From Mesorhizobium loti R88b (GTDB taxonomy: Bacteria; Pseudomonadota; Alphaproteobacteria; Rhizobiales; Rhizobiaceae): a stretch of DNA of 64,000 nucleotides. Each line of letters opens with the position of its first letter. Within the stretch, counting starts at the first letter, position 1. The translations under genes were made by a program, and so were the position numbers. The DNA is taken from the NCBI RefSeq assembly GCF_013170845.1, contig NZ_CP033367.1, forward strand, positions 2,667,001-2,731,000, written 5' to 3'. Below are positions 58,850 to 64,000 of this stretch, piece by piece. Under the pieces are notes generated by a model. The model saw nothing but the letters and a program-made list of their open reading frames with translations. It did not search any database and was not told where the DNA came from.

Positions 58850-60379
58850 TCAGGCGCTGAGCGCCAGCGGTTCGGTGTTGGCGGCCCGCACGGGACCAAC
58901 CTTGTCACGCGGCGCCGGCCTGCCGAAGAAATAGCCCTGGAAACGGTTGCAGCCGGCTGCCTTGGCCAGAGCGAACTCTTCCTGCGTCTCCACGCCCTCC
59001 GCCACGATGGTGACGTCCTGGATGCGCGCGATCTGCGCCAGCGCCGAAACGAAGATCTGTGCCACCTGGTCATGGGCGAGGCTGCGTATGTAGGAGCGGT
59101 CGATCTTGATGCTGTCGATGGGCAGGGTCTTCAGATAGTTGAAGCCGCAATGGCCGGTGCCGAAATCGTCGAGCGCGATGTGGAAGCCGAGGCCGCGCAA
59201 CGCTTCGAGGCGGCGCAGGATTTCCGGCGTGGCGGCGGTCGCCACCGTCTCGGTGATCTCGATGATGAACTGCGCCGCCGAGCGGCCGGTCTCCTTCAGC
59301 ACGCGGTCGCACATGGTGACGATCTCGTCGCGCTTCAGCTGCTCGCCGGAGACGTTGATGGAGATGCGGCGGCCGGGGAAATGACTGATGTCGGCGCAAG
59401 CCCGCTTGAACACCCATTCGCCGAGCATGTCGATCAGCGTCGAGCGTTCGGCAATGGGGATGAATTCGGCCGGCGAGATCAGCCCGCGAACCGGATGGCG
59501 CCAGCGGATCAGGCCCTCGAAGGCATAAGTCGACCCGTCCGGGTTGACGATCGGCTGGTAGTGCAGCTCGAGTTCGCCCAGATACACCGCCGCGCGCAAT
59601 TCCCGCTCGACCAGGCGGCGGTAGCGCTTGTCGGACAGCATCTCCTCGTCGAACACGGTGACTCGGCCACGGCCCGCCGCCTTGCTTTCATAGAGCGCCA
59701 AATCGGCCACCAGCATCAGTTCCATCGTGTTCGAGGCGTGCGCCGGCGCCAGCGCCACGCCGACCGAGATGGAGAGCGGAATGGTCTTGCCTTCATGCGA
59801 TTTGCCGGCCCGCATCGTATCGAGCAATTGCCTGATATCCTTGTTGATGGCAGCGAGGTCGCTGTGCGGAATGATGACACCGAATTCGTCGCCGCCGAGC
59901 CGTCCGACCATGCCGCCGGCGAAGATGCGCTCTGACGTCTTGACCAGGTGCACCAAGGCGAGATCGCCGAACTGATGGCCGAACGTGTCGTTGAGCTGCT
60001 TGAAATGATCGACGTCGATCAACAGCAAGGTCGCTTCGCGCCGGTCGCGCATGGTGCCCAGGCTGTCGCGCAGCGCTTCGAGGAAGTAGCGCCGTGTCAT
60101 CGCTCCGGTCATGACGTCCCGGGTCAGGAAATGATGTTTTTCCGCTTCGGCGGCGGCCGCTGAGCGCAAGCGATGGACGACGCTGCTACGCATGTGCATC
60201 AGCGCGAGCAAGGCGAGGCCGGTGGCCAGGATCGAGACGGTGAAGGCGCCGCCCGAGGGCAGGTTCCGCGAGATGTCGAGGGCGCCGAGTGCCGCAGTGG
60301 CGATGCTGAGCAGAAGCAGGACCTGGATGCCGCGGTAGATACGGCCGCTGTGGTCCTTGATCGTCGCCAGTATGCTCAT
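58850..60379 (-). CDS. GGDEF-EAL diguanylate cyclase/phosphodiesterase
   Basis: 509 residues. Two N-terminal membrane segments (VLLLLSIATAALGALDIS, AFTVSILATGLALLALM) leave a very short periplasmic loop. The GGDEF domain is canonical: MVGRLGGDEFGVIIPHSD, with no RxxD inhibition site before it. The EAL domain keeps the catalytic set but reads EGLIRWRHP instead of EALxRW. NVSGEQL, EITET, LDDFGTGHCGFNYLKTL and AEGVETQEE are all present. Synthesis or breakdown of cyclic-di-GMP, or both, is possible. Transcribed alone. Confidence 0.93.
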   Translation of the reverse strand: MSILATIKDHSGRIYRGIQVLLLLSIATAALGALDISRNLPSGGAFTVSILATGLALLALMHMRSSVVHRLRSAAAAEAEKHHFLTRDVMTGAMTRRYFLEALRDSLGTMRDRREATLLLIDVDHFKQLNDTFGHQFGDLALVHLVKTSERIFAGGMVGRLGGDEFGVIIPHSDLAAINKDIRQLLDTMRAGKSHEGKTIPLSISVGVALAPAHASNTMELMLVADLALYESKAAGRGRVTVFDEEMLSDKRYRRLVERELRAAVYLGELELHYQPIVNPDGSTYAFEGLIRWRHPVRGLISPAEFIPIAERSTLIDMLGEWVFKRACADISHFPGRRISINVSGEQLKRDEIVTMCDRVLKETGRSAAQFIIEITETVATAATPEILRRLEALRGLGFHIALDDFGTGHCGFNYLKTLPIDSIKIDRSYIRSLAHDQVAQIFVSALAQIARIQDVTIVAEGVETQEEFALAKAAGCNRFQGYFFGRPAPRDKVGPVRAANTEPLALSA

Positions 60380-60627
60380 CTCATCGCCCCCTGCAATGCA
60401 GGCACAGGGCTAGAGGCCAGCCGTTAAGAAGACATTGAATTCGCCGTTGTTTCGCTCCGTGTCGCCATGTGGGAAAGGTTCATGGTTAAGGAGGAAACCC
60501 GCGTCTCTCTCCCAGCCGCCGAAACGGCCGGTTGCGCCCCGGATGATATCGGTCGAGAATGTTTTCTGCCTCGATGAGGAGCGGCTTTTGCCGCCAGTCG
60601 CTTCACCACCAGTGTTGGGATCAGACG

Positions 60628-61023
60628 ATGAAGATCATTGCTTGCGGCAGCGTGCCGACCATCATAGCGCCGGAAAAATATTTCACCGGCCGGGTTCTGC
60701 AGACGCCGATCATAGAGGCGGAGGCGCCGGCGCGGCTCAGGGCCACGCTGGTCAGTTTCGAGCCCGGCGCGCGCACCCACTGGCACACGCATCCGCTCGG
60801 ACAGACGCTCTATGTCACCTCCGGCGCCGGGCTTGCGCAGACATTGGATGGCCCGGTCCAGGAGATCAGGGCCGGCGACGTGATCTGGTTCGCGCCCGGC
60901 GAGAAGCACTGGCATGGTGCCGGACCGAAGACGGCAATGACGCATATCGCCATGCAGGAAGCGCTGGACGGCGTCCATGCCGACTGGCTGGAAGCCGTGA
61001 CCGCCGAGCAATATGGCGGCTGA
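60628..61023 (+). CDS. Cupin-domain protein ((R)-mandelonitrile-lyase-like)
   Basis: 131 residues from the ATG at 60628; the frame upstream lacks family similarity. Cupin motif 1 is GARTHWHTHPLGQTLYVTSG with metal ligands His, His and Gln. Motif 2 is FAPGEKHWHGAGPKTAMTHI with the third His. The HWHTHPxGQ pattern is typical of small manganese cupins related to hydroxynitrile lyases, but most members have other or unknown roles. An MFS exporter follows on the same strand. The 250-base gap before it (60380-60627) holds nothing recognised. Confidence 0.9.
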   Translation: MKIIACGSVPTIIAPEKYFTGRVLQTPIIEAEAPARLRATLVSFEPGARTHWHTHPLGQTLYVTSGAGLAQTLDGPVQEIRAGDVIWFAPGEKHWHGAGPKTAMTHIAMQEALDGVHADWLEAVTAEQYGG

Positions 61024-61132
61024 GTGCTGCGGGCTTATTCGGGCCGCAACATCCTGAGGAACAGCGCCGAGAGGTTTGCTGCGAGTTCGCCGCTGTCGTA
61101 GATGGCTGCGAAAGCTGATGTCTGGACATGCC

Positions 61133-62650
61133 ATGCCGAAAAGTCGCCTGCCTCTTGTCGCCGCCGTCTATCTCGGCTCCTTCGTTGCTCTGCTCGACGT
61201 CAGCATCGTCAATGTCGCGCTGCCGACCATCCAGCAGGCGCTGCACACCGATTTCGGCGGCCTGCAATGGGTTGTCGATGCCTACACGCTGTGCCTGTCG
61301 GCCTTCATGCTGTCGTCCGGCCTGATCGGCGACCGCTATGGCCGCAAGCGCTCGTGGCTGGCCGGTGTCGGCATCTTCGTTGCCGGTTCGCTGATCTGCG
61401 CCATCGCGCCCAACCTGCCAGCGCTCATGGCCGGCCGGGTGGTGCAAGGCATTGCCGGCTCGCTGCTCATTCCGGGCGCGCTGTCGATCCTGACGCAGGC
61501 CTTCCCGGATCCGCGCGAGCGGGCCGGCGTCATCGGCGGCTGGGCCTCTTTCGCCGCCATTTCGCTGCTGGTCGGTCCCGTGCTGGGCGGCATACTGGTG
61601 CAGACGGTCGGCTGGCAGAGCATTTTCCTGATCAACCTGCCGCTCGGCCTGGTGACGATCGTGCTCGGTGCTGTGTCGATCGACGAGACGGCGCATCCCG
61701 AACATGCCCATCTCGACCTTGTCGGCCTGGCGCTTTCGATCCTATGGCTCGGCGCGCTGACCTTCGGCCTGATCTCGGCCGGCGAGACCGGCTGGGGCGA
61801 CCCCAGGACGGTCACGGCCATTGTCGCCGGTGTCATTGGCCTGGCGGTATTCCTTGGCTTCGAAGCGCGCACGCCACGGCCGATGCTGCCACTCGGCCTG
61901 TTCCGCGACGTGCGCTTTGCCGTTGCCAACGTCGCCTCGTTCGCGCTCGGCTTCACCTCCTACACCAGCGTCTTCTTCTTCTCGATGTTCCTGCAGCAGG
62001 TGCAGGGTTGGTCGCCGACTCAGACCGGCCTGCGCATGGCGCCGGCCTTCATCGTCCAGATGGTGGTGTCGCCTTTTGTCGGCAGGCTCAGTGCCCGGTA
62101 TGGCCATTCGGCGCTGATGACAGCAGGCTATGTGCTGATCGGCCTCTCGATGCTCGGCATGTGCTGGGCCGGACCGTCGACGCCCTATTGGGCGCTGTGC
62201 GTTCTGTTTGCCATCGGCGGCCTCGGCAATTCGCTGGCGATCCCGACCGGAAGTGCCGCCGCCATGTCCTATGCACCGCGTGAGCGCTCGGGCATGGTGT
62301 CGGCCGTCATCAATGCCACCCGCCAGAGCGGGCTTGCCATTGGCATCGCGCTGCTCGGCGCCTTGATGAGCATGCGGGCGACGAACCTTTTGACCGGATA
62401 TCTCAGTGATGCCGGCGTCGCCAACGCCGCAGCGGTGGCCCGCGCCGCCATCTCTCGGCATGATTTCGCGACCGACGCGGCGATTGGCGAGGGCGGCGTG
62501 CATCAGCTGTTCGCCGTCGCCTATGCCGGGGGCTTCCATGCGGCGATGGTAACGGCCGCGATCGGCGCGTTCCTGACCGCTGCCCTGTTGATCGCTGTCC
62601 TGGCGCCCGCCGAGGCGCGTTCGGCCAGGGAGGCGAAGCAGCAGGCGTGA
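61133..62650 (+). CDS. MFS transporter, DHA2 (EmrB/QacA-like) family, 14 TM
   Basis: About 505 residues from the ATG at 61133; an in-frame ATG at 61118 is equally possible. Fourteen membrane segments. Helix 1 carries FVALLDVSIVNVALPTIQ (motif D1), motif A is GLIGDRYGRKRSWLAGV and motif C is LVGPVLGGILVQTVGWQSIF. It is an efflux pump for drugs or metabolites, with no membrane-fusion partner here, so it probably acts alone. A strong terminator follows. A short C-terminal regulator-like fragment lies antisense just before it. Confidence 0.92.
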   Translation: MPKSRLPLVAAVYLGSFVALLDVSIVNVALPTIQQALHTDFGGLQWVVDAYTLCLSAFMLSSGLIGDRYGRKRSWLAGVGIFVAGSLICAIAPNLPALMAGRVVQGIAGSLLIPGALSILTQAFPDPRERAGVIGGWASFAAISLLVGPVLGGILVQTVGWQSIFLINLPLGLVTIVLGAVSIDETAHPEHAHLDLVGLALSILWLGALTFGLISAGETGWGDPRTVTAIVAGVIGLAVFLGFEARTPRPMLPLGLFRDVRFAVANVASFALGFTSYTSVFFFSMFLQQVQGWSPTQTGLRMAPAFIVQMVVSPFVGRLSARYGHSALMTAGYVLIGLSMLGMCWAGPSTPYWALCVLFAIGGLGNSLAIPTGSAAAMSYAPRERSGMVSAVINATRQSGLAIGIALLGALMSMRATNLLTGYLSDAGVANAAAVARAAISRHDFATDAAIGEGGVHQLFAVAYAGGFHAAMVTAAIGAFLTAALLIAVLAPAEARSAREAKQQA

Positions 62651-62664
62651 CGTTTCTGGACAAC

Positions 62665-62692
62665 AAAAACCCGGCAGCGACGCCGGGTTTTT
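62665..62692. terminator. Bidirectional rho-independent terminator
   Basis: AAAAACCCGGC and GCCGGGTTTTT form a stem around AGCGAC with A and T tracts on both sides. It ends the MFS transcript and the convergent aminotransferase transcript. Confidence 0.88.
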
Positions 62693-62712
62693 CAGTTTCA
62701 GCTTTTACCCGA

Positions 62713-63990
<1,278 letters not shown>

Positions 63991-64000
63991 TCAGTGCAAG

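Overview
The window is a 64-kb stretch of GC-rich (about 62-64% by eye) alphaproteobacterial chromosome. It is best explained as Mesorhizobium or a close relative in the Rhizobiales. The evidence is lsrB/vtlR beside trxB with AbcR-type small RNAs downstream, short interspersed palindromic repeats of rhizobial style, an ECF42-type sigma factor with its DGPF partner, a PrsDE-like secretion pair next to a GH16 glycanase, and the split heptose/LPS-core genes. No rRNA, tRNA, CRISPR array or prophage was seen.

Layout. 0-10 kb: a truncated LysR regulator divergent from a gamma-butyrobetaine-hydroxylase-like oxygenase; an exported EF-hand-like protein; a CapA-type protein whose 3' end runs into a palindromic repeat that is itself split by an intact IS5-family element; then DUF3137, DUF1344, an exported FAD oxidoreductase and a periplasmic protein. 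10-21 kb: a three-gene minus-strand operon of unknown membrane proteins plus an alpha/beta hydrolase; a long gap with no recognised gene; a lipid kinase; a tightly overlapping GMC oxidoreductase / acid-sugar dehydratase-like / 3-hydroxyisobutyrate-dehydrogenase-like catabolic operon; purC and a thioesterase.

21-31 kb: two HxlR-type regulators, one divergent from an FMN reductase and one heading an EmrAB-type efflux operon, with decayed gene fragments between them; then the ECF42 sigma/DGPF pair with a recognisable autoregulatory promoter. 31-43 kb: an RTX-bearing GH16 glycanase with its own type I secretion ATPase and membrane-fusion protein; a CorC/TlyC-type protein; a LysR/quinone oxidoreductase divergent pair; LssY_C, two extensin-like proteins, DUF3775 and a TPR protein.

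43-53 kb: greA, then the heptose pathway of LPS core assembly in two arms. waaC-waaF-hldD lie on the minus strand and hldE-gmhA-gmhB on the plus strand, so ADP-heptose synthesis and its transfer to lipid A-Kdo are encoded together. Between the arms sit a PemK-like toxin-antitoxin module with a perfect palindromic operator and a LysE exporter. A core glycosyltransferase follows. 53-64 kb: Lrp, trxB, lsrB/vtlR, an isoprenylcysteine-methyltransferase-like protein, an intergenic region holding two candidate anti-Shine-Dalgarno small RNAs, an EF-G paralogue, a GGDEF-EAL protein, a cupin, an MFS exporter and aspartate aminotransferase.

Start sites were chosen by ribosome-binding sites, signal peptides and family N-termini, so many differ from the longest open frame. 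Family names come from recognition of motifs, not database searches.
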